A stretch of 51,472 nt of DNA from Alkalihalobacillus alcalophilus ATCC 27647 = CGMCC 1.3604 (GCF_000292245.2 NZ_ALPT02000030.1:1-51472); one strand, 5' to 3'. Shown: positions 9,299 through 18,296, numbered from the stretch's first letter. Notes: generated by a model not told the origin, from the letters alone. Numbers and translations are program-made.

Positions 9299-10513
9299 AT
9301 GAATTGGAAAGCCCCTTTGCTTTTGCTAGTTGGGATTGGTATATCAAATATTGGTGCTTGGATTTATTTACTTGCGTTAAATTTAATGGTGTTAACGATG
9401 ACGGGGTCGCCATTGGCCGTGGCCGTATTATATATGCTTATTCCAATTGCTACACTCGTTACCGATGTGTGGGCAGGTTCATTCATTGATCGGCTAAACA
9501 AACGAACGCTGATGATCATATTAGATGTCGCTCGAGCATGTCTCATCTTCTGCTTGCCTTTTTTGGATTCATTGCTCTGGATTTATTTGCTTGTCTTAAT
9601 AATTAATATGGGAAGTACAATTTTTGAATCGACGTCTCTTGTCTACATGACGAAATTGGTTCCAAAAGAAAACCGGCAACGATTTAATGCATTGCGTAAT
9701 TTTATTCAGTCTAGTGGTTTTATACTAGGTCCATCCATTGCTGGTCTTCTCTTTGTTTTTAGTACACCAACAATGGCGATTTTTATTAATGCCATTGCTT
9801 TGATTCTCTCAGCATTTGTTATTATGCTGCTTCCGAATCTCGATCGAATCGATAAAGACGTTGTCTATACGAGAATCACGTTTGCCATCATCAAAGAAGA
9901 TTGGAAAACCGTTCTTTCTTTTGGGAGAAAACATACATATGTCACGTGGGTGTATCTGTTATTTGGTGGATTTGGCGTATTTTTAGCTATGATTGATTCG
10001 CTCGAAGCAGCTTTTGCGACAACTGTGTTACTTTTTTCAGAGAGCACATATGGATTTTTGGTTGGAATTGCTGGCTTAGGAATGGTGACAGGCTCATTAA
10101 TCAATGCATGGTTTGCCAAAGTGATGAAAATTAATCTATTAATTGGTCTCGGATCAATTATCACTCCTATCGGCTATTTGTTGTTTGCATTCTCGAATTC
10201 TTTCCTAGGAGCTTCGATTGGTTTTTTCACATTAACGTTCGCGATGACTTTTGCACATGTCGGTTTTTTAACGTTCTATCAAAACCATGTCCCTGTATCC
10301 ATTATGGGTCGGTTTACAAGTCTTGTTGGCATGATTGAAGCAGGCAGTACAGTTGTGATGATTGCTCTCATTGGTTTATTTGCAGAATGGATTGCGATTC
10401 GTCCCGTCTATCTCGTGAGTTCGTTCATCTTTCTCTTGTTTGCTCTCTATATTTGTAGCGTTGTTATGAATAAAGAGAAAGAAAAGTTTTATAAGGAAGA
10501 TATGTCTGTATAA
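9299..10513 (+). CDS. MFS transporter (MFS_3, efflux type)
   Basis: Integral membrane transporter of 404 aa with about 12 hydrophobic segments. The MFS motif A-like loop after TM2 is DVWAGSFIDRLNKRTLMI, as in macrolide/enterobactin-type exporters of the MFS_3 group. AGGAG lies 9 nt before the ATG. The T-box leader directly upstream means expression rises when a particular tRNA is uncharged. Export or uptake of an amino acid or derivative is therefore a fair inference, though the family name points to export. A long inverted repeat follows the stop codon. Confidence 0.9.
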   Translation: MNWKAPLLLLVGIGISNIGAWIYLLALNLMVLTMTGSPLAVAVLYMLIPIATLVTDVWAGSFIDRLNKRTLMIILDVARACLIFCLPFLDSLLWIYLLVLIINMGSTIFESTSLVYMTKLVPKENRQRFNALRNFIQSSGFILGPSIAGLLFVFSTPTMAIFINAIALILSAFVIMLLPNLDRIDKDVVYTRITFAIIKEDWKTVLSFGRKHTYVTWVYLLFGGFGVFLAMIDSLEAAFATTVLLFSESTYGFLVGIAGLGMVTGSLINAWFAKVMKINLLIGLGSIITPIGYLLFAFSNSFLGASIGFFTLTFAMTFAHVGFLTFYQNHVPVSIMGRFTSLVGMIEAGSTVVMIALIGLFAEWIAIRPVYLVSSFIFLLFALYICSVVMNKEKEKFYKEDMSV

Positions 10514-10516
10514 CGT

Positions 10517-10561
10517 ACTAAAATGGAATGGCCTCGAATCTGAGAGGCATTCCATTTTAGT
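10517..10561 (+). terminator. Long inverted repeat after MFS gene
   Basis: ACTAAAATGGAATGGCCTC pairs with GAGGCATTCCATTTTAGT around an 8-nt loop. There is no separate T tract after the stem, although its own 3' arm contains TTTT. It is a probable transcript end or 3' stabiliser for the MFS message. Confidence 0.6.
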
Positions 10562-10605
10562 AAAAAGGTAGGAATACTTAACTAGGTATATAGGGGGAGG
10601 AAATC

Positions 10606-11000
10606 ATCTTTTCTTTAATTGCATTTTCTGCTTTAATTCTAGCAGTAGTGTCGACTTTTCTCGCTACTAGAGGTAAGTATCGATTTTACTGGGTTTCAGC
10701 CATTGGAATTTATATTTTCAGTTTTATAGCAGGGTTTTCGATAGGGCAAATAACAGTTGGTTTAACCTTTATCCCATTAACTTTAGCGATTGGATATTCT
10801 TTTGGTTGGATACAAAGCAAAACACATAGCATTATTTTTCTTTGTTTCGGTATTCTAATTGGATCCCTCATGGTTTTTTATGTAGATGATGCTTGGTTGT
10901 TTTATCCTTTACTCCAGCTATTCAATTAGCTGGTGCGTTAGTTCAAGAAGAAAAGAATATGATGAGTAAAAAAGGTAAGGACAAACCCACTTTTTTATAA
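10606..11000 (+). pseudogene. Small membrane protein, probable -1 frameshift and no ATG
   Basis: A strong ribosome-binding site GGGGGAGG (10593-10600) is followed not by ATG but by ATCATC; the frame is open from 10594. The hydrophobic protein (..FSLIAFSALILAVVST..YRFYWVSAIGIYIFSFIAGFS..) runs to a stop at 10927-10929. The nearest conventional in-frame start, GTG at 10648, would cut the first membrane helix. From about 10890 the -1 frame carries on with a plausible charged tail, LSFTPAIQLAGALVQEEKN, to a TAA at 10998. One extra T near TTGTTTT (10897-10903) would join the two. The family is not recognised. It could be decayed, or mis-assembled at the same kind of site as three other genes here. 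Confidence 0.45.
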
Positions 11001-11138
11001 AAGTTAGTTCGGTGCCTTGCGATTGACGCGGAGCTTGCTGAAGAAGTCTCAAGTTTAACTTAGGCGAGACAGTCTCCTAGAAAATCAGGTTATTTATTAG
11101 AATGTCACTCATAGCATCAAACGTTTTTTTGTAATCCA

Positions 11139-11262
11139 AAACGGAGCCAGCGCAATACCCAGAGACTCCTGTGGGAGAAGTGAAACACGGGAGACCCCGC
11201 AGCGGAGCGAGGAGGCTCCCGGTTCACCCGCGGAACGCGTAGGGTATGGAGCTGGCGGAGTA
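11139..11262. repeat. GC-rich palindromic Bacillaceae-type repeat, copy A
   Basis: The outer arms GCCAGCgcAATACCC and GGGTATggaGCTGGC pair. Inside, GTGAAACACGGGAG pairs with CTCCCGGTTCAC around the core GACCCCGCAGCGGAGCGAGG. The core pattern GAGACCCCGCA..GAGGAGGCTC recurs at about 27330-27375. From memory this pattern is common between genes in Bacillus relatives; its function is unknown to me. Confidence 0.7.
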
Positions 11263-11320
11263 CAACTAATTCATGAAACCCTATTTTAACGAGTAGACTT
11301 TTTTCAGTGACCTTCAGGAC

Positions 11321-11349
11321 GCGGAGCATGATTTTCGGGAGCGGTGAAC
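11321..11349 (+). repeat. Inverted repeat arm flanking yesMN-like genes (left)
   Basis: GCGGAGCATGATTTTCGGGA and the next 9 bases match the reverse complement of 15077-15105 at 26 of 29 positions. The two arms enclose the histidine kinase and response regulator. Confidence 0.7.
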
Positions 11350-11526
11350 ATCGCTCAATGTTGTCCCAACTACTTCTTTTTCTATGACATTGAGTCTCTA
11401 CGGTCAAGAAAATATGGCACTTCCCATTCTGGCTAGCTCTCCATGTAAAGTCGCAGCACTTACTAATATCACTGAATCATAATGAATGTGATGTTTGTAC
11501 AGACAAAATCGATATTATCTAAGCTA

Positions 11527-13302
11527 TTATTGGAGCTTCTGCATTTCTTCAACAGGTAGCTCAATTCTTACTTTTGTCCCTTTTCCTATTTCACTAGATA
11601 TGGATACACCATAAGAAGGTCCATAATGAAGCTGTATCCGTTCATCGACATTTCTAATTCCTATACCTGTAAAACGTCCATGCTTTCTTTTCGATATCGG
11701 GAGTTCGTCACTTTCGTCTAGCTTCATGCCATCCCCATTATCAATCACTTCACATATTAAATAAGGCCCTTGGTTCCAGACGAATACTTTTATAGAACCC
11801 TCTGACTTAAGGTTAAAACCATGAAAAAAAGCATTTTCAATAAAGGGTTGCAAGATTAATTTTGGAATCTTGTGCTCTTCAGTATCCTTTGCGATGAAAT
11901 AACTAACATCAACTCGATTTCCGTAGCGCTTTTGATTGATCAGAACATAATCCTTTAAAGTCTCAATTTCCTGCTTTATTGTAACGGTTTCACTCCCATT
12001 TCCAATTGTATTTTGAAGAAGCGAAATAAACGCATTCATCATATCTTCCGCCTCCTCTTTACTTCCATGCTTCACTAAAAACTTAATAGAGGTAAGCGTA
12101 TTATATAAAAAATGTGGATTGATTTGTTGCTGAAGTGCAGCGAGTTCTGCATGTCTTATTTGTTTCTGAGAATCGACAAGCTGATCCACATAATCATGGA
12201 GCTCATCTAACATCGAGTTAAAGGCCAGTCCAAGTTCCTTTGTTTCATATGTTCCTTTTACGGATACATATTGATCAAAATTATGTTTTCCAGCATTTGA
12301 AATTTCTTTAACCAGAGTTGATAAAGCATTGGTTAATCTCTTTGACATCAGGAAGACTAAAATGATAGCAAGCAAAATGATGACGATAAAAGTAATGGTC
12401 ATTTCTTTTTTATTAATTAATCCACTAACCGCAGTTTCTTGGTCAATGACATTTAATATATGTAAATCAAATGAATCGAGGTACTCTCCAACAAATATTT
12501 GCTCTTTTCCTAAAAATTCGTTAATCACATATCTATCCTTACTTCCTTCAAGGGCAGAAGCATATTCTTGCAGTGCTAGGTCTCGCTCCCCAATTAAATC
12601 TTCTCGATTACTAGATACGATTCTTCCCGTTGAATCAATGACAAAAATATCGTTGCCTGGACTCGTATAGTTGGAATAAAATCTACGAAACTCTTCCTCT
12701 TGAATCGCAAAATACATAATTCCATACACTTCCTCAGAAGGACGATCTACTAAAGCACGCGTTGCGATCACATATGGACTAAACTCTTCGGAAATTGAGC
12801 GCTGATCATATTGATAAGTTAACCTCCTAAGATGATCCAACGTATTATTGGTCAAATGACTGTCCCTTAGTTCCTCATCAGAAATCGGCCAGTAGGCCCT
12901 GTTTGTTGAAAAGCTAATATCATTAATCCCCGTAATCATTATGCTAACATCATAAGCATCAAGATTAGGCTCTGTACGCCTGACTAGCTGTTTTAAATCA
13001 AAATAACTTTTCATTTTTTCTAGATTGGTTTGCTCTTCCGTAAGAATCGTCTTTAGTGCTCCACTTTGTGCTAAATTATTCGAAGCCATGATGATCGAAT
13101 AATGAAAGGCTTCAAAACTATCGGTAACTTGATCTAATACTTTTGCATTCGTAATACTAAATTTATCAATAAAAAATTGTTCAGACATACGAAGTGTTGT
13201 CAACGTTGTTACCGTTGCAACTGAAATGATGCTAACAACCGTTAAAGAGAACAAAATTAAAAATAAGCTATTATGTTTAAGGCGATAGTTTTTGTTTTTC
13301 AT
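11527..13302 (-). CDS. Sensor histidine kinase, YesM/LytS-like (His_kinase family)
   Basis: Membrane sensor of 591 aa. TM1 lies near residues 12-32, then an extracellular sensing domain of about 270 residues, TM2 near 300-322 (TITFIVIILLAIILVFLM), and a HAMP-like linker. The phospho-acceptor region is LQQQINPHFLYNTLTSIKF and the ATPase domain has NAFFHGF, DNGDGM and GIGIRN. This architecture is typical of kinases that detect sugars through a binding protein or ABC system. It starts 8 nt after the response regulator gene, so the pair is co-transcribed. By position it probably controls the galactoside ABC operon (inference). Confidence 0.93.
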   Translation of the reverse strand: MKNKNYRLKHNSLFLILFSLTVVSIISVATVTTLTTLRMSEQFFIDKFSITNAKVLDQVTDSFEAFHYSIIMASNNLAQSGALKTILTEEQTNLEKMKSYFDLKQLVRRTEPNLDAYDVSIMITGINDISFSTNRAYWPISDEELRDSHLTNNTLDHLRRLTYQYDQRSISEEFSPYVIATRALVDRPSEEVYGIMYFAIQEEEFRRFYSNYTSPGNDIFVIDSTGRIVSSNREDLIGERDLALQEYASALEGSKDRYVINEFLGKEQIFVGEYLDSFDLHILNVIDQETAVSGLINKKEMTITFIVIILLAIILVFLMSKRLTNALSTLVKEISNAGKHNFDQYVSVKGTYETKELGLAFNSMLDELHDYVDQLVDSQKQIRHAELAALQQQINPHFLYNTLTSIKFLVKHGSKEEAEDMMNAFISLLQNTIGNGSETVTIKQEIETLKDYVLINQKRYGNRVDVSYFIAKDTEEHKIPKLILQPFIENAFFHGFNLKSEGSIKVFVWNQGPYLICEVIDNGDGMKLDESDELPISKRKHGRFTGIGIRNVDERIQLHYGPSYGVSISSEIGKGTKVRIELPVEEMQKLQ

Positions 13303-13310
13303 TTTATTCC

Positions 13311-14840
13311 CTACTCCACGAATTTTCTTCGATAAGCACTTGGTGACATCCCTTTTAGTTTTTTAAACATTTTCGAAAAGTAACTATGATCGGTATAACC
13401 AACCATCGGACCAATTTCTGAAATAGAATGATCACTTTGAATCAGTAATTTTGTCGCTTCTTCAATTCGAATCTTGTTAAGATAGTCAACAAAACCTTCT
13501 TTATTATGAACAGAAAAATAATTAGACAAATAAGAAGGATTAAAATGAAAATGATTGGCCACACCTGTCAGCGTAAGAGATTCTGCATAATGCTTTTGGA
13601 TATAAGCTAATAGCTTACGCATATTAGGATTACCTGTTTGATTCCGCTTAATCGTTATACAATGATAACACTCCATTAAAAACTTATTTAAATACTCGTC
13701 CACCTTAGATGTGGTATTGGATTCCTCCACGAATTGTAGCGATTCATATTTTACCTTTTCTAACTCCGTGACATCATAATCCATATTCCTAAGAAGTATG
13801 GAAATATTAAAGATGATATTGCTAAAAAAGGATTTATATTCTGATACTTTCGTTGTGTAACAAGTTGAAAACACCTTCGCATAATCTCGAACATATTGAA
13901 TAGCTGAATCAAAACGCTGTTGAGTGAAATCCTCTGTAAATTGATCTAGATTAAAAGCTGCTATACTTGGAGTTTGCTTTGGCAAATCTAACTTCTGCAA
14001 CAAGGTAATATTAGGAAAATAAAAGTGATACTCTTGCAACAAACGAATTTCTTCTATGTAAATACCAATATCGCTAAAGGTAGAAAAAGACTCCGTTAAG
14101 ACCAAACCAACTTCAGTTATTCTTTGCGTATTTTGTAACAGCTTGTTTTTCACTTTCTCTTCATCCGTTTTGCAAAAGTTTAAAATGACGACTTCTAAAT
14201 TTGTTTTTTGATCATAGTATGGCAATTGAACAACAGAATCTAAATTAAAATCCGTTAATATATTCTCATCACATTCTTCTTGATGACTCGCTCTTTTTGT
14301 ATTAATTCCTAATAGATAAAAAGTATTATAGGGAAATGTCTCTGTGATGACAGGCTCATCCAAGTTGACTTCATATCCTTTAATGGTTTTTTCAACTATG
14401 TTCCAAATTGAATTGTTTTTAGGGGAATCATTTGTTGAATGATGATTTAGTATGATTCGCTCATTCGCCCTGTTTAATACCTTCAAAAGTCCTTCTGTAT
14501 CTAAGTTAGGCTTTAATATATAATCAACAACACCACTTTGGAACGTTGAACGAACATAATCAAATTCACCAAAACTACTTAAAATAATCACTTCGATATC
14601 TGGGTATTGAGCCTTTATTTCTTTGGTCAATTCCTCCCCATCCATAAGTGGCATAACAATATCAGTCATGACAATATGAGGCTTTGTTTCCTCAATGATT
14701 TTAAGTGCCTCTCTACCATTTGAAGCTTCCCCTACAATTTGAAAACCTTCTTGTTCCCAATCGAGATAATGTTTAATTCCTTCCCTTATTAAGATTTCAT
14801 CATCCACAATCACAACTGTGCATAATTCATTAGCTTTCAA
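13311..14840 (-). CDS. Response regulator with AraC-type HTH, YesN-like
   Basis: Cytoplasmic regulator of 509 aa. The N-terminal receiver domain has acidic pair VVIVDDE, phospho-acceptor Asp in VMTDIVMP and Lys in YILKPN. A middle region of about 270 residues has no motif I recognise. The C-terminal AraC DNA-binding domain contains ATKLLIQSDHSISEIGPMVG and YFSKMFKKLKGMSPSAYR. I chose the TTG at 14840, 6 nt after AGGTG; the frame open from 14891 has no ribosome-binding site. It is transcribed ahead of the kinase. The likely target is the galactoside transport operon. Confidence 0.92.
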   Translation of the reverse strand: MKANELCTVVIVDDEILIREGIKHYLDWEQEGFQIVGEASNGREALKIIEETKPHIVMTDIVMPLMDGEELTKEIKAQYPDIEVIILSSFGEFDYVRSTFQSGVVDYILKPNLDTEGLLKVLNRANERIILNHHSTNDSPKNNSIWNIVEKTIKGYEVNLDEPVITETFPYNTFYLLGINTKRASHQEECDENILTDFNLDSVVQLPYYDQKTNLEVVILNFCKTDEEKVKNKLLQNTQRITEVGLVLTESFSTFSDIGIYIEEIRLLQEYHFYFPNITLLQKLDLPKQTPSIAAFNLDQFTEDFTQQRFDSAIQYVRDYAKVFSTCYTTKVSEYKSFFSNIIFNISILLRNMDYDVTELEKVKYESLQFVEESNTTSKVDEYLNKFLMECYHCITIKRNQTGNPNMRKLLAYIQKHYAESLTLTGVANHFHFNPSYLSNYFSVHNKEGFVDYLNKIRIEEATKLLIQSDHSISEIGPMVGYTDHSYFSKMFKKLKGMSPSAYRRKFVE

Positions 14841-15109
14841 TGTAATCACCTCAAATAAAGAACTATTTCCCCTAATAATATATTGAATCACTTAAAAAAA
14901 ACAGTTTTTTTCCCCTACTAAAAACGAACTTTGATTATGTGCATACGCTAAATCGTGAGAAACTGCCTCCTAAACCTAAAGTCAAAAAGCCGGGAAATTT
15001 TACTTGAAATTGTAAAATTACACCGACTTTTAATATTTTTATTGGAGAGATAATCGATAGCCATATGTGGAGCTCTATTCATCGCTCCCGAAAATCATGC
15101 CCCGCTTAA
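14841..15109. other. Intergenic region with promoter and repeat arm
   Basis: It contains A8/T7 homopolymers near 14893-14914 upstream of the regulator gene, and a long degenerate repeat from about 14950 to 15105 that includes the right inverted arm and the string GATAATCGATAGCCATATGT. No gene is supported. A promoter for the two-component genes should lie near 14860-14940 but I see no clear match to consensus. Confidence 0.4.
15077..15105 (-). repeat. Inverted repeat arm flanking yesMN-like genes (right)
   Basis: Read on the minus strand it is GCGGGGCATGATTTTCGGGA plus 9 bases, 26/29 identical to 11321-11349. The pair encloses a 3.7-kb segment with just the two-component system. Confidence 0.7.
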
Positions 15110-15903
15110 TTAACCTAAAATCGCCCGATCGTTTACCATTTGCTCTCCGCGAATGCGTTGGAATTCATGTAAGAGCTTTTCGATTGTCAATGCTTTTTTA
15201 TCCTCTTCATTGACATCTAAAATTATTTGTCCTTTATCCATCATTATCAATCGATTGCCTAAATCAAGGGCTTGTTGCATATTATGAGTAACCATTAAGG
15301 TCGTTAGTTGATGCTTCTCAACTATTTCCTTAGTTAATTTAGTAATTAACTCGGCTCTTGATGGATCTAGTGCCGCTGTATGTTCATCTAATAATAAAAT
15401 TTTTGGTTCTGTAAATGTGGCCATTAACAGTGATAATGCCTGTCTTTCTCCACCAGATAATAGTCCAACTTTAGCATTAAGACGGTTTTCTAAACCTAGA
15501 TTTAAAGATTCTAAATGGGTTTTGAATGCCTCTTTTCGCTTTTTGGTTACTCCAAATTTAAAAGTTCTTTTTTATTTCTTGAATAAGCAAGGGCTAAATT
15601 TTCTTCGATTGTCATCGATGGCGCCGTACCTGCCATCGGATCTTGGAAAACACGACCAATTAATTGTGAACGTTTATATTCTGGTTCAAAGGTGACTGTC
15701 CGGTTATCAATCATCACATCCCCGACATCTGGTGTTAAGGCTCCGGATATCATGTTCATTAAGGTTGATTTCCCTGCTCCATTACTACCGATAATCGTAA
15801 CAAATTGTCCAGCTTGCAAAGAGAGGTTTATATTTTGTAACGCTTTTTTCTCATCTGGTGTTCCTTCATTAAAAGTGACCGATAATTGATGGAGATCAAG
15901 CAT
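15110..15903 (-). pseudogene. ABC transporter ATPase (TrpX/ABC_sub_bind system), frameshifted
   Basis: ATP-binding subunit of the importer encoded with 15896-18068. The first piece (15903-15547) has Walker A GSNGAGKST and a Q-loop RVFQDP, and stops after ..SRNKKELLNLE. The second frame carries FGVTKKRKEAFK, signature LSGGERQ, Walker B ILLLDEHTAALDP and the switch His in VTHN, ending at 15110. The frames join if the A6 run at 15563-15568 is read as A7, giving SRNKKRTFKFGVTKK. The joined length of about 265 aa is normal. The ATG at 15903 is 9 nt after GGAGG; a TTG at 15912 abuts that site. All catalytic motifs survive, so an assembly indel is quite likely. Confidence 0.85.
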
Positions 15904-16873
15904 GGTTTTCAACCTCCTTTGCTTGTTTTAAGCGTTTTTGCTTTCTTCGTTTTTGTTCACGATTTTTTTGAATCATTTTAGGAGTAATAAGAGCAGCTAT
16001 AACAATAATAGCTGTGATTAAACGGACATCCCCGGCCTCTAAAAAATCAGCCCGTAACGCTAAGGTCACAACGATCCGATAAACGATCGCTCCACCGATA
16101 ATCGCCAACGTTGCTCGGAAGATCGTCTTTGTCCCAAATAAGGCCTCTCCAATAATAACTGATGCCAAACCAACTATAATTAAACCAACACCCATTCCAG
16201 CATCAGCAAATCCACCTTGTTGGGCAATTAGTGCACCAGAGAAGGCAACTAGACCATTTGATAGACCTAAACCTAAAATAATTAACCAATCGGTATTAGC
16301 GGAAAAGCTACGAATCATCCTTTGGTTATCTCCTGTTGCCCGCAGAGCTAAACCAACCTCGGTTTTCAAGAAAAAATCTAACAGAAACTTAATGGCCAAT
16401 GTAATCACAATCATGACCAGGATAATTCCCCAACTTCGATTTAATCCTAAAAAGAAAAACATTGAGTTTAATAGAGAATCGATTCCAGTTGAACTCGTAA
16501 AAGATTGTGTTTGTTTAAAAAACGTTTCTTGACTCATTAAACTAATATTGGAGCTACCCATAATTCGTAAATTAATCGAATAAAGGGCGATCATCATTAA
16601 AATCCCTGATAATAAGGCATTAATTTTTCCTTTTGTATGTAGAATTCCGGTAATCATCCCAGCTACAAACCCAGCCACAAATCCATATAAACTAGCAAGG
16701 AACGGTGGTACTCCAGCGATAATTGAAATTGCCGCAACAGCCGCACCGGTGACAAAGCTTCCGTCTACAGTTAAATCAGGGAAATCGAGTATACGAAAAG
16801 TTAAATAAACACCAAGTGCCATTATCGCATAGATGATTCCTGTTTCAAAAGCACTAAATATTGCATAAGCCAT
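15896..16873 (-). CDS. ABC transporter permease (BPD_transp_2, TrpY-like)
   Basis: Membrane permease of 325 aa, about eight to ten hydrophobic segments, with the family pattern LYLTFRILDFPDLTVDGSF-like near the N terminus (here VYLTFRILDFPDLTVDGSFV) and TEVGLALRATGDNQRM in the middle. It ends with a very basic tail rich in KRRKQKR. It overlaps the ATPase start by 8 nt. Relatives pair with ABC_sub_bind lipoproteins in tryptophan- or tyrosine-regulated operons, but no T-box precedes this operon, so the substrate stays open. Confidence 0.92.
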   Translation of the reverse strand: MAYAIFSAFETGIIYAIMALGVYLTFRILDFPDLTVDGSFVTGAAVAAISIIAGVPPFLASLYGFVAGFVAGMITGILHTKGKINALLSGILMMIALYSINLRIMGSSNISLMSQETFFKQTQSFTSSTGIDSLLNSMFFFLGLNRSWGIILVMIVITLAIKFLLDFFLKTEVGLALRATGDNQRMIRSFSANTDWLIILGLGLSNGLVAFSGALIAQQGGFADAGMGVGLIIVGLASVIIGEALFGTKTIFRATLAIIGGAIVYRIVVTLALRADFLEAGDVRLITAIIVIAALITPKMIQKNREQKRRKQKRLKQAKEVENHA

Positions 16874-16913
16874 CCTACTTCCCCCTTTTTGTTCACTTCT
16901 TGATGTTCATCAC

Positions 16914-16957
16914 TCAAAAGAAAACCGACGTGCCCAAAGTTCTGCAGGTCGGTTCAT
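16914..16957 (-). terminator. Hairpin between binding protein and permease genes
   Basis: On the minus strand AACCGAC and GTCGGTT pair around an 18-nt loop and run into TTCTTTTG. It lies inside the 214-nt gap after the binding-protein gene and probably reduces permease/ATPase expression. Confidence 0.6.
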
Positions 16958-17087
16958 TTTATACATGAATAACGTATAAATTGATTCGGTGTAGAAGGTC
17001 GTCGACAGAGCTAATTTGGAGTCCAAACGATAAAAGCAACTACGATTAGTTTTTGCATTTGAATCGCCAATCGACACACTTATTTTC

Positions 17088-18068
17088 TTATTCAGCTTCT
17101 ACGATTTCTGCATCCTCATCCCAGTCACTATGCCATTCGACCCCTTGGGCTTCTGCAGCGTCTTTATTAATAAATAACTGCATCTCTGATGGGTATTCAA
17201 CAGGAATATCTGATGTTGATTTTTCACCTTGCAGAACTTCAGCGGCCATTTCGCCTGAGCGATATCCAATTGAGAAGTAATCAATCCCAAAAGTGGCAAA
17301 TCCACCTTTCTCTAATGAGTCTGGTTCTCCTACAAATAATGGAATCTGTTCACTGTTTGCCACCTGAACGATCGCGTCTAAAGCAGTAACAGCTGTGTTA
17401 TCTGTAATGATATAAAAGACATCGATATCACCTACTAATGAGGCAGCAGCTTGCTGAACTTCAGTCGCTGTTGCTACAGATCTTGTGACAAGTGATAAAC
17501 TTGTACCTTCCACGGCCTCTTCAACTAAATTAATTTGGGCGACTGAATTCGCTTCGCCTGCGTTATAAATCATACCAATCCGTGAATTCGCAAAATATTC
17601 TTCTAGAAAGATAACCGTAAATTGAATTGTATCAGGATGCAAGTCGACAACTCCTGTAATATTCTCACCCGGCTCATCCATTGCCGTAACTAACTCACCT
17701 GCAACAGCATCTGTTACAGAAGTGAAGATAATCGGAATACTATCCGTTGCTTGTAACGCACTTTGGGCACTTGGTGTCGAATTCGCAAAAATTAAATCAA
17801 CATCATTCGATACGAGATTACTTGCAATCGCCGCATTATTATTTTGATCGCCTTGTGCCGTATTATAGTCATATTCAACATCTAAACCAGCATCTTCAAG
17901 TGCTTGCTTAAACCCTTCATATGCGGCATCAAGAGATGGGTGTTCGGCTATTTGTGTGGCTCCTACCTTATAGGACTCTCCATCGCCACTACTTTCTGAA
18001 GTACCACAAGCTGCTAAGGTCATTCCTAGTAGAGTAATTGCTGTCCATTTTTTCCATGAGTGTTTCAT
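17088..18068 (-). CDS. ABC substrate-binding lipoprotein (ABC_sub_bind family)
   Basis: Membrane-anchored extracellular binding protein of 326 aa. The signal peptide has a lipobox LAAC (MKHSWKKWTAITLLGMTLAAC) and a Ser/Gly linker. The mature part has the ABC_sub_bind (TrpX-type) hallmarks: AEHPSLDAAYEGF, ANSTPSAQSAL, IIFTSVTDAVAGELV, FATFGIDYFSIGYRSGEMA. It is first of a three-gene operon with its permease and ATPase. The C terminus is very acidic (DWDEDAEIVEAE), common in salt- or alkali-exposed proteins. The ligand is unknown; aromatic amino acids are known for some relatives. Confidence 0.93.
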   Translation of the reverse strand: MKHSWKKWTAITLLGMTLAACGTSESSGDGESYKVGATQIAEHPSLDAAYEGFKQALEDAGLDVEYDYNTAQGDQNNNAAIASNLVSNDVDLIFANSTPSAQSALQATDSIPIIFTSVTDAVAGELVTAMDEPGENITGVVDLHPDTIQFTVIFLEEYFANSRIGMIYNAGEANSVAQINLVEEAVEGTSLSLVTRSVATATEVQQAAASLVGDIDVFYIITDNTAVTALDAIVQVANSEQIPLFVGEPDSLEKGGFATFGIDYFSIGYRSGEMAAEVLQGEKSTSDIPVEYPSEMQLFINKDAAEAQGVEWHSDWDEDAEIVEAE

Positions 18069-18250
18069 CTTCCAGACCCCTTTTTTATAATTTTCTAATA
18101 GTTATGTATTATCTTAAAACAATAAATGAGGAAAGTAAATAAAAAATTTAACCCTTTAAAGCGTTTTCTGATAAAATAAAGTTTGATTAATATAAATATT
18201 CTGCGTTTTAATGTTATGAGAATATAGAAATTAACGCCATAATTAAATAA
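18069..18250 (-). promoter_or_regulatory. AT-rich leader/promoter of the ABC_sub_bind operon
   Basis: About 180 nt without a gene. On the minus strand a TTGTTT near 18120 and AT-rich elements near 18095-18110 could form a sigma-A promoter. A partial cre-like AGAAAACGCTTTAA lies near 18158-18171 (two mismatches to the core). None of these is strong. Confidence 0.3.
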
Positions 18251-18278
18251 AATAAAAAACCCCTTATAAAAGGAGTTT
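18251..18278 (-). terminator. rnpB terminator
   Basis: Minus-strand AACTCCTT, loop TTAT, AAGGGGTT (one G-U pair), followed by TTTTATTTTATTT. It lies about 20 nt past the 3' end of the RNase P RNA. Confidence 0.88.
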
Positions 18279-18296
18279 CCAATATCGCAACTATTC

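Larger units (their letters stand above)
11001..11526. repeat. Gene-free repeat-rich region
   Basis: About 525 nt without a supported gene. It holds one GC-rich structured repeat (11139-11262), one arm of the inverted pair around the two-component genes (11321-11349), and further degenerate pieces such as GACGCGGAGC at 11030 and 11319. Open frames here are shadows of the repeats. Confidence 0.6.

Noticed and set aside
9084..9413. Open frames on both strands over 8817-9413
   Set aside because: They cover the T-box leader and its terminator; no ribosome-binding site and no family resemblance. Read as shadows of an RNA element.
11117..11407. 96-codon minus-strand frame
   Set aside because: It is made entirely of the GC-rich palindrome and repeat arm; its composition comes from the repeat.
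15563..15568. Programmed -1 frameshift in the ABC ATPase
   Set aside because: The A6G run is not in the A-AAA-AAG register of the reading frame (it reads AAT-AAA-AAA-GAA), so tandem slippage would break P-site pairing. A missing A explains it better.
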